15,767 nt of DNA, taken from NCBI GenBank assembly GCA_003533545.1, contig DQEK01000370.1:23112-38878 (forward strand). The letters run 5' to 3'. Below the pieces are notes generated by a model. The model did no database searches and was not told the DNA's origin. It saw nothing but the letters and a program-made list of their open reading frames with translations. The stretch's first letter is position 1. Every line of letters begins with the position of its first letter. This stretch comes from Acidobacteriota bacterium. Lineage in GTDB: Bacteria; Acidobacteriota; Vicinamibacteria; Vicinamibacterales; UBA8438. Of this stretch, positions 1 through 7,958 are shown in pieces. The translations under genes and the position numbers were made by a program.

Positions 1-1064
1 CCCGCCGCAACAAGCAACGCCGTCGTGCCGTCCTCATTGGTCAACAGAGGGTCAGCGCCAAGGTCAAGAAGAAGGCGCATCAATTCAAGATCGACGACTT
101 TCGCGGCGAGAAGAAATGGCGTCGCATCAACACGGTTCAGCATATTCCGGTAACCATCCCGCGGTTCCTTCGTTTGCCGTGCATTGACGTCTGCCCCGTG
201 TGAGACCAGCGTCTCCACCAGTTCAAGATCTGTCACCCGGCCGCTCTGCAGCGGCGATGGATTGTGTTGGTTCTTGTTCGTATTCGGCCGTCGTGTCCAG
301 ACAAGTTGGTGTAGCGCCGTCCAACCTTGTTCAGCAGCATTCGGGTCGGCGCCACGTTCCAGCAGGCGAACCGCCAGATCGTAATGCGCGTTAATCACGG
401 CTACGACCAGGGGACTGGTACCATCCGGAAGCGTCTGGTGAATATCTGCCCCAGCATCAAGCAACGCGTCCACCGTTTCAATGTGTCCGAGCCGCGTCGC
501 AAACATGAGCGGGGTAAAACCAGCGTCCGAGCGACTGTCCACTTCAGCACCGCCTTCGACCAGTGGCGCCACGACACTGGTATGACGTTCGGCGGCAGCC
601 CACATCAACGCCGTCTGTCCCATCCAACTCTCTCGAGCCAACGGGTCGGCACCGTGTTCCAGCAACGACGCCACGCTCTCGACGACGCCAGTGCGCGCCG
701 CAACCATCAATGGCGTCTCGCCGGTTGGCGAAGCATGATTGGGATCAGCACCTGACTCCAACAGCAGTTGAACAACTGCACCATGGCCGCCCCTACTGGC
801 CAAGGCCAAGGGCGTGACACCGAAACGATTCGTCGTGTTCGGATCGACGCCTCGATCAAGTTCCCGCCGAAGCGATAAGACATCCCCGCTATGTGCCGCC
901 TGGTGCAACGCCGTATCACCGTGGACGCTGCCTGAGACTCCTGACTGCGCTCTCGCGTAGTCTGAGCCCCCCAACACGCAGGCACCCGTCAGGAGCATAG
1001 CCACAGACAATTTCAGGCTTGCTATCCCACACCACGACGGTCCAACACCGAATCGAGCAGTCAC
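1..1064 (-). CDS. Exported ankyrin-repeat protein, 3' end cut by the window edge
   Basis: The frame stays open from a GTG at 1064 to the window edge, giving about 354 residues with no stop. I chose the GTG because it lies 27 bases after the stop of the DUF1552 gene, has a GGGA about 9 bases upstream, and is followed by a signal peptide. The N-terminus has a hydrophobic stretch (about residues 14-33) ending in LLTGAC, which fits a lipobox with Cys29. An ARA|Q type I cleavage site (37-40) is the alternative, so lipoprotein or soluble periplasmic protein remain open. About nine ankyrin repeats follow, with cores such as GVTPLALASRGGH, GQTALMWAAAERH and GADPN. The seventh repeat carries an insert of about 30 residues rich in Asn, Gln and Arg, and the linker before repeat eight is also long. 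Ankyrin repeats bind proteins; no enzyme domain is visible. The position directly after the cytochrome/DUF1552 pair suggests a shared role in the envelope. The C-terminus is missing, so a further domain cannot be excluded. Confidence 0.88.
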   Translation of the reverse strand, partial: MTARFGVGPSWCGIASLKLSVAMLLTGACVLGGSDYARAQSGVSGSVHGDTALHQAAHSGDVLSLRRELDRGVDPNTTNRFGVTPLALASRGGHGAVVQLLLESGADPNHASPTGETPLMVAARTGVVESVASLLEHGADPLARESWMGQTALMWAAAERHTSVVAPLVEGGAEVDSRSDAGFTPLMFATRLGHIETVDALLDAGADIHQTLPDGTSPLVVAVINAHYDLAVRLLERGADPNAAEQGWTALHQLVWTRRPNTNKNQHNPSPLQSGRVTDLELVETLVSHGADVNARQTKEPRDGYRNMLNRVDATPFLLAAKVVDLELMRLLLDLGADPLLTNEDGTTALLVAA

Positions 1065-1091
1065 TCGTTCAATCCCAGTTCTAAGGTTTGT

Positions 1092-2444
1092 CTAGACGTT
1101 TCCCAGCGGCGCCAGTTCCACAAGCCGTCCAGTGCTGTCACCCAAGCCGTCATCAAGTTGAACACCCGCTTTATCAAGCTGACTCACGAGCAGATTCGTC
1201 ATTGGCGTGTCACGCGGGTATTGGAGGTGCCGTCCGCCTTTGAGTTGCCCCGCACCCCCACCAACCAGCAACAACGGAAGATCGAAGTGGAGATGTTTAT
1301 TGCTGTCGCTCAGCGATGCACCATACATGAGCAACGAATGGTCAAGGAGCGACCCATCCCCATCCGGAGTATTCGCCAGCTCATCCAGAAAGTGCCTAAA
1401 TAGAGACACGTGGTAAGTGTTGATCTTGGCCAGCTGCGCAAGCTTTGTCGTGTCGTAACGATGATGGGACAACCCGTGGTGAGAGTCAGGAATCCCAATC
1501 TCAGGATAGGCGCGCCCATTCAACTCACGCCCCAGCATGAAAGTAAACACTCGAGTCATGTCAACCTGATACGCCAAGGCCATCAGGTCAAACATCAGTT
1601 CAACGTGCTCCTGGTAGGACTCCGGAATGCCAACCGGGCGCTCGAGCTCAGGCAACTCTGTATCGTTCCGTTCTGAGAGTTGAATACGCCGTTCAATCGC
1701 ACGAACAGCATCGAGATACTGGGTAACACGAGCCCGGTCACTCGCACCGACGTCACGCTGCAACCGCGCCAAGTCACTCGTGATGGCATCGAGGATGCTG
1801 CGATCTTTTCGAAATTCAGATTGCCGGCTGGCCGGAGAACCACCTTCACCAAAGAGCCGTTCAAAAATGACTCGCGGATTGTTTTGCATCGGAAGCGGCG
1901 TCGTCGCATCCCGCCACGCAATGGTGTTCATGTAGATGCAGCTGTAGCCGTTATCGCAACTCCCGACAAGAAAATCTTGATCAATGGCGAGCTCCAGTGA
2001 ACTGAGCGGCGTAGCGCGCCCCAGTTGGTCCGCGGCAATCTGATCGGCAGTTTTTCCGGCGCGAACATCCGCGCCTTCTGTTTCGCGAGGATGCACGCCG
2101 TTCAACCACGTCGCTGTCGCTCGTGTGTGCTCACCGTTCCCATCACCAAGCGCCTCAGCCTGGCCCTGTGCCAATCCACTGACCACAACCGTTTGCTCAC
2201 GGTACGATGCAAGCGGGCTCAATATCGTTGACAACTCAAGCGACTCCGTTGCGGCGGGCATCCACGCATCCATCGCCATACCGTTTGGACTGTAGACCCA
2301 CCCTAGGCGCCGAACCGGCTCAGCCGCCCGACCCGAAATTCCAGACAACGCCGGCACCATCGCGTCAAGCATCGGTAAAGCCAGCGCGGCACCCACACCA
2401 CGTAACACAGTCCGACGCGCGAGGGTGTTCTTCGAAATGATCAT
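1092..2444 (-). CDS. DUF1552 domain protein, Tat-exported
   Basis: This 450-residue protein matches the DUF1552 family over its whole length. Its N-terminus has a twin-arginine signal (ARRTVLRG, residues 9-16) and a short hydrophobic region, so it should cross the inner membrane folded. Recognisable family segments are LGWVYSPNGM (47-56), the segment around GNGEHTRATATWLNGVHP (103-119) and the His-rich DSHHGLSHH (320-328). Near the C-terminus is GASLSDSNKHLHFDLPLLL (375-393). DUF1552 is thought to be related to the DUF1501/alkaline-phosphatase-like fold, but its reaction is unknown. The conserved His and Asp residues are compatible with metal binding, which is inference. The ATG overlaps the stop of the upstream cytochrome gene as ATGA, and an AGGAG lies about 9 bases before the start inside that gene, so the two should be translationally coupled. 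In Planctomycetota, Verrucomicrobiota and Acidobacteriota this pairing is recurrent. Confidence 0.93.
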   Translation of the reverse strand: MIISKNTLARRTVLRGVGAALALPMLDAMVPALSGISGRAAEPVRRLGWVYSPNGMAMDAWMPAATESLELSTILSPLASYREQTVVVSGLAQGQAEALGDGNGEHTRATATWLNGVHPRETEGADVRAGKTADQIAADQLGRATPLSSLELAIDQDFLVGSCDNGYSCIYMNTIAWRDATTPLPMQNNPRVIFERLFGEGGSPASRQSEFRKDRSILDAITSDLARLQRDVGASDRARVTQYLDAVRAIERRIQLSERNDTELPELERPVGIPESYQEHVELMFDLMALAYQVDMTRVFTFMLGRELNGRAYPEIGIPDSHHGLSHHRYDTTKLAQLAKINTYHVSLFRHFLDELANTPDGDGSLLDHSLLMYGASLSDSNKHLHFDLPLLLVGGGAGQLKGGRHLQYPRDTPMTNLLVSQLDKAGVQLDDGLGDSTGRLVELAPLGNV

Positions 2445-4897
2445 GACTCCGTTCTCCTCATTCTGAACGGTGGACTTTTGACAATCCCCAGAATAATCGA
2501 TGAGAAACGATAATTTTCCGCCGCCGTATCTCGCAGAATGCCCCGCACGGTCGGTGCGTCGTAGTGCTCTAGCCCTCTGCCAAGAGCATAGGTCATGAGC
2601 TTCTCCGTCAGCGTGCCGACAAAACGTCCAGGATTCGAAACCAACGCGTCCCGTAACCCAGATGCACCATCGAACTGCGTCCCATCCGGCAATTCGCCCG
2701 TCGCATCGATCGGGGTATTCGCCGCTGTGTGGGTTCGAAATCGACCCACCGCGTCGAACTGCTCAAGCGCAAAACCAGGAGGATCCATCAGTCGGTGACA
2801 ACTCGCGCATACCGGATTCGCTCGGTGACGCTCCGTGGCCTCCCGCACCGATAAGATCTCGCCATTGTCAGTCGTTTCCTCTAACGAGGGCACATCCGGT
2901 GGTGGAGACGCGGGGGGCGTCCCCAATAGGTTCTCTAATACCCACTTCCCGCGTAAAACCGGAGACGTGCGATTCGGATACGCCGTCACCGCGAGAATAC
3001 TGGCGTGTCCGAGAAGGCCACGCCGCGCATCATGCGGCAACCGGTCGAGCGACACGCGTCGAAAATGACTGCCATAGACATGTGGAATGTCATAGTGCCG
3101 TGCCAACCGCTCGTTGACGAACGTGTAGTCCGCTGTCAACAAGTCCAAGACACTCTGGTCGCCACGAAAAATACTTTCAACGAATAGTTCTGTTTCACGT
3201 CGCATCGCCTGCCGCAGCGCCTCACCAACATGTGGAAACAAATCTGCGTCCGGATATACCGCCGGCACATTTCGCAGGTAGAGCCACTGGCTCGCAAAAT
3301 TTGTAACTAACGCACTCGCCCGGTCATCGTCGAGCATGCGACGCGTTTGACGTTCCAAGATGTCGGGGTCACTCAGTCGCCCCATAGTCGCCAAGTCGAT
3401 CAACTCGTCATCAGGGAGACTAGACCACAGAAAAAATGAAAGCCGTGAGGCTAGTTCGAAATCAGTGATTTCGTAATTTGCACCGGCCGCAAGTCCGTCT
3501 GGGTCTCGCTCAACACGAAGAACAAACTCCGGACTGGCTAACATCCATCGCAACGCGAATTCAATGCCGGCATCAAACCCCTCTGCGGCGCGGCCGTCTT
3601 CAAAAAATCCCAACAACACATCTAGGTCACTCGAAGTTACCAGCCGCCGATACGCGCGCCTGGCAAGTGGCGACAAAATCTCTCGAGCGCACGCGGTTTG
3701 CTCTGGCACCGAGTCAGTCTCAGATGGCTCACAGACAAAAATTCTTCGTCGGCTCGGCGTCGACCCCACCGATGAGGCATCGTTCGTATCGTACGGACCC
3801 GTTACGGTTATCTCGCCTACATATGGCTGATGCCGCGTGTCGGTTCCGGTATACGGTCGTAAGTAGGGTTCACGGACCGCTTCCGGATAGGCCCATGTCC
3901 GTCGCGCAAAGGTCACCTGAATATCCCGAGGACCCGCACGCACAGGCAGACGAAACTCCCAGTCACTATCGACCGTGCGTTGCCTGGCTTGCCAGTCGCG
4001 ATACGCATCACTGGCCCGCGGCGTATCCACCGGAGGTGATTCACCCACGGTATAAGACTGAATGACCTCGTTGTCGAGACTGACTTCGAGAGTATGCGGA
4101 ACATTAAATACCGCGAGTCGGCCACCGGCGTTTCGCGCCAACGACACCTTCACAACGTATTCCCCGTCCTGGGGGAAGTTGTACTGAAACGTTGCTCCAC
4201 CTCGCGTGCCAAACGGCATGCCCGCGACCCAATCATCTTGTGAAAGATCATTGGCGACGCGAAACGTTTCCGTGACGGCCGACGGCGCCGGCCTGCCCAC
4301 AGCAATCCGACTAATTTTCCGCGCCGCGCCCAAGTACCGCTCAAGTAGCGTCGGGGAGATAGCCAGCACACCGGCGATGTTGTCGAATCCGTAACTACCG
4401 CCGTCGGCCGGCAGCAGTTCGGTCACGTCGACCTCCAAGTCCAGCAGATCCCGAACCGCATTGTGATACTCGGTTCGGTTCAAGCGATGAAACGCTTCCG
4501 TGCGACCCGGATTCAGGTCGACAGCGGCGGCCCGATCAAGTTCGCCCTCCAGCCAATTGACGAACCGTTCGTAAGTCGCGGCGTCAGGACGAGGTCGAGG
4601 CAGTGGCGGCATAGCACCCGCCCGTAGCTTCCGCACCACGGTCTCCCAGACCTCTGGCGCCTCGGCAACGCGAGTGACATCGCGAACGTCGAGCGCCAGG
4701 TCAGCCGTCTGCATCCGCTCGTTATGACAAGTTACGCAATACTGGTCCAGCAGCGCACGTTGCCAAACGTCGGACCCAGTCTCCTGCTGTTCGGTTCGAA
4801 GCTCCTCGGCGGTCAACCCATCCGCGGCCTGCAGGAAGAAGACCAGAACTAAAAAGACAAGGCGACACAGCGGACGCAATAGGGGAGTAAAAGCCAC
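2441..4897 (-). CDS. PSCyt1/DUF1592-type exported c-type cytochrome-like protein
   Basis: This is an 818-residue exported protein of the 'planctomycete cytochrome' type. A signal peptide spans about residues 1-29 (LVFLVLVFFLQAADG). A CxxCH haem site (C54, C57, H58) is followed by GAMPP (94-98), where Met96 is the likely distal ligand, giving a PSCyt1 domain at about 45-115. Next come DUF1587 (about 137-200), a beta-rich insert at about 225-330 resembling a carbohydrate-binding module, DUF1595 (about 403-465), DUF1592 (about 478-605) and DUF1588 (about 620-720). DUF1588 contains a second CASCH motif (C697, C700, H701). DUF1585 (about 735-810) ends the protein. Two covalent c-type haems are therefore possible. 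The family is presumed to act in electron transfer or oxidative chemistry in the periplasm, but no reaction is established. The start is GTG, without a Shine-Dalgarno match, directly behind a strong-looking promoter. The DUF1552 partner follows with a 4-base overlap. Confidence 0.93.
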   Translation of the reverse strand: MAFTPLLRPLCRLVFLVLVFFLQAADGLTAEELRTEQQETGSDVWQRALLDQYCVTCHNERMQTADLALDVRDVTRVAEAPEVWETVVRKLRAGAMPPLPRPRPDAATYERFVNWLEGELDRAAAVDLNPGRTEAFHRLNRTEYHNAVRDLLDLEVDVTELLPADGGSYGFDNIAGVLAISPTLLERYLGAARKISRIAVGRPAPSAVTETFRVANDLSQDDWVAGMPFGTRGGATFQYNFPQDGEYVVKVSLARNAGGRLAVFNVPHTLEVSLDNEVIQSYTVGESPPVDTPRASDAYRDWQARQRTVDSDWEFRLPVRAGPRDIQVTFARRTWAYPEAVREPYLRPYTGTDTRHQPYVGEITVTGPYDTNDASSVGSTPSRRRIFVCEPSETDSVPEQTACAREILSPLARRAYRRLVTSSDLDVLLGFFEDGRAAEGFDAGIEFALRWMLASPEFVLRVERDPDGLAAGANYEITDFELASRLSFFLWSSLPDDELIDLATMGRLSDPDILERQTRRMLDDDRASALVTNFASQWLYLRNVPAVYPDADLFPHVGEALRQAMRRETELFVESIFRGDQSVLDLLTADYTFVNERLARHYDIPHVYGSHFRRVSLDRLPHDARRGLLGHASILAVTAYPNRTSPVLRGKWVLENLLGTPPASPPPDVPSLEETTDNGEILSVREATERHRANPVCASCHRLMDPPGFALEQFDAVGRFRTHTAANTPIDATGELPDGTQFDGASGLRDALVSNPGRFVGTLTEKLMTYALGRGLEHYDAPTVRGILRDTAAENYRFSSIILGIVKSPPFRMRRTES

Positions 4898-4906
4898 GCC
4901 GGGTCT

Positions 4907-4935
4907 AGTATTCGCGGAACGTTGAAGGGAGTCAA
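4907..4935 (-). promoter_or_regulatory. Sigma70-like promoter for the cytochrome/DUF1552/ankyrin genes
   Basis: On the minus strand, TTGACT (4935-4930; 5 of 6 to TTGACA) is followed after exactly 17 bases by AATACT (4912-4907; 4 of 6 to TATAAT). Transcription would be expected to start near 4900, only two to four bases before the GTG at 4897. There is no Shine-Dalgarno match between the promoter and the GTG, which agrees with a leaderless message. The element lies in the 53-base gap after the carboxylesterase gene. This is a motif call only; no start-site data are available. Confidence 0.55.
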
Positions 4936-4943
4936 TCCGCGAA
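4911..4943. repeat. Perfect 8-bp inverted repeat across the promoter, possible operator
   Basis: TTCGCGGA at 4911-4918 is the exact reverse complement of TCCGCGAA at 4936-4943, with a 17-base spacer. One arm lies directly upstream of the -35 hexamer and the other covers the end of the spacer and the first two bases of the -10. A dimeric repressor bound here would block RNA polymerase. A weak terminator for the carboxylesterase gene is an alternative, but the 17-base loop and the lack of a following T-run argue against it. Confidence 0.5.
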
Positions 4944-4950
4944 CCCGATG

Positions 4951-6546
4951 CTAATTCAAGTCAGAATCAGGTGTCTGGTCATTGAAGAGACGATCCAGTA
5001 GGTCAAGCGCCTCCGCCCGGGGCCACGGACCCGGCACGACCTCGTCATCGAGCCGCAACAACTCCTCAGTCGAACCATAGACAGGCCAAGGCGGTAGGCC
5101 GTCACCGTTCGGATCACCACTCGCCGCAAACTGTGCCCAGTAGCGCATCATCGTCTGCGACAGTCTCCGGTCGGCTAGCTCCAATGTGCGTAAGTCACCT
5201 TGACGGGCCGCGAACTGCAGATTGCCGAAAAGATAGGGCAATTCGGCTGTGTGGGTCGCCCCGAGCCCAGTCCACTGGTGCTGGGGGGATACGCGAGAAA
5301 AGAGATATGCGTAGATCTTCCTGTTCGTTCCGACCATCCACCGTGCCTGTTGGCGAACATGACGGGCCACCTCCCGGTCGGTGCCAAATCGATTCAGCGC
5401 TTGGAACACGTCCCGGTCGACAGTCACCGAATAGTACGAGAGCACGTCGTCGGCACCAGACCCCAGTAATCCACGCACAAACGCCGTGTATTCCTCAACG
5501 GTACGGATGGGTATTCGCCGTCCAAGCATGGAAAACGTACCTTCGTCGGCATTACCACCGACGATCATAGGCACGTCATGTTGCCGTCCGCTGGCATAAA
5601 CTCGTCGCGGGTCTTCCGGCACCACCCACCCATCGACGATCGGCCCCACGTCAGCACTGCCGCCCACAATCAGCTCTTCGAAGGTCCTCGCCCGCAAACA
5701 GCGCAGCGGGTCTGGGCGGTCTGTACAACCGACGGCTACGACCAGCTGCTCTCCCTGCGCCTCCGCGGTCACGAGCGGGGTCTCTAAACCGTCCAGGGCG
5801 CCACTCTGAGCCACCGCACGATGAAAGAGTCCCTCAGCCAGCGGTGAGGTCATCAATACGGACACCGACCGCCCGCCCGACGACTCGCCGAAAATCGTCA
5901 CCCGCCCCGGATCCCCGCCAAACTGTTCAATGTTGCGCTGAATCCACTCCAACGCAGCGATCTGATCTAGCAACCCGTAGTTCCCAGAGGACATGCGGGG
6001 GGACTCGGCGGACAAGAGCGGGTGAGCCAAGAACCCCATGACATCCAACCGGTAGTTGAGCGTCACTATCACCACTCCATGTTTCGCGAGCTCGGTGCCG
6101 TCGTACATGGCCTCCGACCCAGACCCCGTGGCGAAACCACCGCCGTGGATAAACACCATGACAGGCAGCGATTCGTCAGCGCCAGCCGGCGTCCAGATAT
6201 TCAGATAGAGACAGTCCTCGCTCGTAACAAACCCCGCCCCCCCCACAACCCTCTGTCTCGCAACTGGGCCGAAGCGGCGCGCGCTGCGCACCCGACGCCA
6301 GTCAGCCGCCCGCTGTGGCGGCTGCCAGCGCAGTGGACCGACCGGTGGGGTTGCGTAGGGAACCCCCTTGAAAACCGCCACGGTCCCCTGGCGAACACCT
6401 GCCAAACGCCCGGTCTCGACCTCAACCAGCACGTCGTCTTGCGCCACCACAGGCGTGGGAAACAGACCGCACACCGAACCAATCGCGAAAGCGAGGGCGT
6501 TCAACTCAGCAGTAACACGCCACTTTGTAGGAGCCATCGCCCTCAT
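4951..6546 (-). CDS. Exported type-B carboxylesterase (para-nitrobenzyl-esterase family)
   Basis: The product is a serine hydrolase of the alpha/beta fold that cleaves carboxylic esters. Residue numbers here count from the upstream TTG at 6570 (539 residues); subtract 8 for the ATG start. The family signature SEDCLYLNIWTP lies at 117-128, the oxyanion loop HGGG at 142-145, and the nucleophile elbow GESSGG at 228-233 with catalytic Ser230. Glu343 in NADEGTFS and His440 in GATHTAELPYLFG complete the triad, so all catalytic residues are present. A hydrophobic N-terminal stretch ending in VVAQ|DD gives a signal peptide and periplasmic or extracellular location. I preferred the ATG at 6546 to the TTG at 6570. 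Another ATG lies at 6537, and none of the three has a convincing Shine-Dalgarno. The gene follows the NHL propeller gene by about 40 to 65 bases and is probably co-transcribed with it. The substrate cannot be read from the sequence. Confidence 0.92.
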   Translation of the reverse strand: MRAMAPTKWRVTAELNALAFAIGSVCGLFPTPVVAQDDVLVEVETGRLAGVRQGTVAVFKGVPYATPPVGPLRWQPPQRAADWRRVRSARRFGPVARQRVVGGAGFVTSEDCLYLNIWTPAGADESLPVMVFIHGGGFATGSGSEAMYDGTELAKHGVVIVTLNYRLDVMGFLAHPLLSAESPRMSSGNYGLLDQIAALEWIQRNIEQFGGDPGRVTIFGESSGGRSVSVLMTSPLAEGLFHRAVAQSGALDGLETPLVTAEAQGEQLVVAVGCTDRPDPLRCLRARTFEELIVGGSADVGPIVDGWVVPEDPRRVYASGRQHDVPMIVGGNADEGTFSMLGRRIPIRTVEEYTAFVRGLLGSGADDVLSYYSVTVDRDVFQALNRFGTDREVARHVRQQARWMVGTNRKIYAYLFSRVSPQHQWTGLGATHTAELPYLFGNLQFAARQGDLRTLELADRRLSQTMMRYWAQFAASGDPNGDGLPPWPVYGSTEELLRLDDEVVPGPWPRAEALDLLDRLFNDQTPDSDLN

Positions 6547-6610
6547 CGCCTGTGGCAACACACACGGCAAACCGTGTCTTCGTCCCGAACAGTCAACACT
6601 GATGAACTCC

Positions 6611-7714
6611 CTATCTTGAGTGCTCTCTTAGTTCTGACGGCCGATGCGGAACGTACTTCACGAGCCTCCTACGCTGTACCTCACCCGCGTAGATGTTCCC
6701 TTCGAAGTCCACGCCGAGAAACTCAATGCCAGCACCGACATCTACGTCGTGCTGGGGAATAAAATGCGTCACCCATGCTTGGTCCGTCTTTAAGTCGCCA
6801 ATCCTGATCCCCTTCTCCCATCCCAAATTGCTCCGCCAATTGTCGGGGGGACCGCTCCGCACCATCCCCGACAGACCATCTCCGGCATAAAGAATGTCGT
6901 TACGGTCAATAAACAGGCCGCTCGGCTTCCCATAGTGAGTCCACAGATAGAGAAGTTCCCCATCCTGATCAAACACCTGAATGCGACTGTTGCCTCGGTC
7001 GGCCACGTACACCCGCCCCTGTGAATCCATCTTAATATCGTGCGGGTCACTGAAGCGACGAGCCTCCTTACTCTCGCTCCCTACCCCACCGCCGATAGCC
7101 AACAGGAAGTTTCCTTCTCGGTCGAACTTGACGATCCGGTTGTTGCCACCACGGTGCCCATCCGAGACCCAAATGGCCCCACCCGGAGACACCACCACCC
7201 CGGACGGGCCATTAAAGTGGCTTTCGTCGTCTCCCCAGACGGCCGCCTCCCCCAATCGCATCACCACGTCACCCTGTTGATTGAGTTTTAGGATTTGGTG
7301 CCCCATGCCCATGCTCTCACCCAGGGTCGCGCGTGCGTCCCCATGCGATCCGCCTTCCGTCACCCACAAAAATCCCTCATGGTCAAGAAAGAAGCCATGG
7401 GGAAACGCGAAGAGCCCCGCACCGAAGCTGTCGACCAAATTGCCATCGAGGTCGAACTTCATAATCGGATTGAGGTCGGTCCCGGCACACTGATTCGCGC
7501 CGCATCGATCCAACATCCAGAGGTGGCGCCCGTCGGGATCAGGAAACACCCCGCTGACCGTACCCATCACCCGCCCCGCAGGAAGTCGCTCCCATCCGAG
7601 AGTGGCACGATAGGGATTCGTCGTCGACGACTGTGCGTGAAGCCCGTCACGTAGAAACGCTACTCCAAGGACCGCCACTGCAACCATCAGATGTGTGCGA
7701 CAAGTCGCCGGCAT
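6611..7714 (-). CDS. Exported NHL-repeat six-bladed beta-propeller protein
   Basis: This product of about 367 residues has an N-terminal signal peptide (MVAVAVLGVAFLRDGLHAQ) followed by NHL-type blades. Repeats are visible as FPHGFFLDHEGFLWVTEGG, FNGPSGVVVSPGGAIWVSDG, FSDPHDIKMDSQGRVYVADR, GKPSGLFIDRNDILYAGDG and a last blade with FLGVDFEGNIYAGEV. A Cys pair (LDRCGANQCAG) follows the first strand region and may form a disulphide in the periplasm. The family includes peptidyl-alpha-hydroxyglycine alpha-amidating-lyase-like proteins and many sugar- or ligand-binding propellers. No specific activity can be assigned. The frame extends to an ATG at 7735, but the ATG at 7714 is preferred: a GGAAGG lies eight bases before it and the signal peptide then begins immediately. 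The carboxylesterase gene follows closely, so the two may act on the same material outside the cytoplasm. Confidence 0.88.
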   Translation of the reverse strand: MPATCRTHLMVAVAVLGVAFLRDGLHAQSSTTNPYRATLGWERLPAGRVMGTVSGVFPDPDGRHLWMLDRCGANQCAGTDLNPIMKFDLDGNLVDSFGAGLFAFPHGFFLDHEGFLWVTEGGSHGDARATLGESMGMGHQILKLNQQGDVVMRLGEAAVWGDDESHFNGPSGVVVSPGGAIWVSDGHRGGNNRIVKFDREGNFLLAIGGGVGSESKEARRFSDPHDIKMDSQGRVYVADRGNSRIQVFDQDGELLYLWTHYGKPSGLFIDRNDILYAGDGLSGMVRSGPPDNWRSNLGWEKGIRIGDLKTDQAWVTHFIPQHDVDVGAGIEFLGVDFEGNIYAGEVQRRRLVKYVPHRPSELREHSR

Positions 7715-7722
7715 TGCTTTCA

Positions 7723-7728
7723 CCTTCC
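7723..7728 (-). promoter_or_regulatory. Shine-Dalgarno site deciding the NHL gene start
   Basis: GGAAGG lies eight bases before the ATG at 7714. It falls inside the longer reading frame that begins at 7735, which has no comparable site, so it favours the shorter product. Confidence 0.5.
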
Positions 7729-7958
7729 TTCTCATGGGCCCACAACACTGGTACTGGCTTCCGCGCTGCAGAGAAGCACCTATTTCGACCTTGAACGCAC
7801 CCTGCTAGTCGCACCCCTCAGAGCCTTAGGTAACCAGCGCCCTCAGAAAGTTTCAACCTCCCCGATTTTCGCGTAACCCGTGTCAAGCCCACAACGGCAA
7901 CGCTGCACACCGGCGCTTCGTCTGCTTCCGTGAGTACTCGGCGGTGGTGAATTCGACA
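7729..7958. other. Intergenic region between acyl-CoA ligase and NHL genes
   Basis: This is the longest non-coding stretch in the window and marks a likely break between two transcription units. A perfect TTGACA reads on the minus strand at 7886-7881, but no convincing -10 lies 16 to 18 bases further. Five bases after it is TACGCGAA (7875-7868), similar to the inverted-repeat arm upstream of the cytochrome gene. A second option, TTGAAA then 17 bases then TTACCT, is weak. I see no stem with a T-run that would serve as a terminator and no convincing small gene. Confidence 0.35.

Noticed and set aside
707..985. A 92-residue minus-strand frame
   Set aside because: It is out of frame with the ankyrin coding sequence, which reads cleanly through the same bases with regular repeats.
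1..1064. Reading the ankyrin gene as a pseudogene or frameshifted
   Set aside because: Codon-by-codon reading from 1064 to the edge gave no stop and unbroken repeats; the gene is only cut by the window.
3478..4065. A 195-residue open frame on the plus strand
   Set aside because: It is antisense to the middle of the cytochrome gene and has no domain or ribosome-binding site of note.
6022..6762. A 246-residue open frame on the plus strand
   Set aside because: It crosses the carboxylesterase start and the NHL gene end, both strongly supported on the other strand, and its His/Arg/Pro-rich product resembles nothing.
7858..7886. Perfect TTGACA before the NHL gene as a full promoter
   Set aside because: The bases 16 to 18 positions downstream are GGGGAG-like, so no -10 is present at normal spacing.
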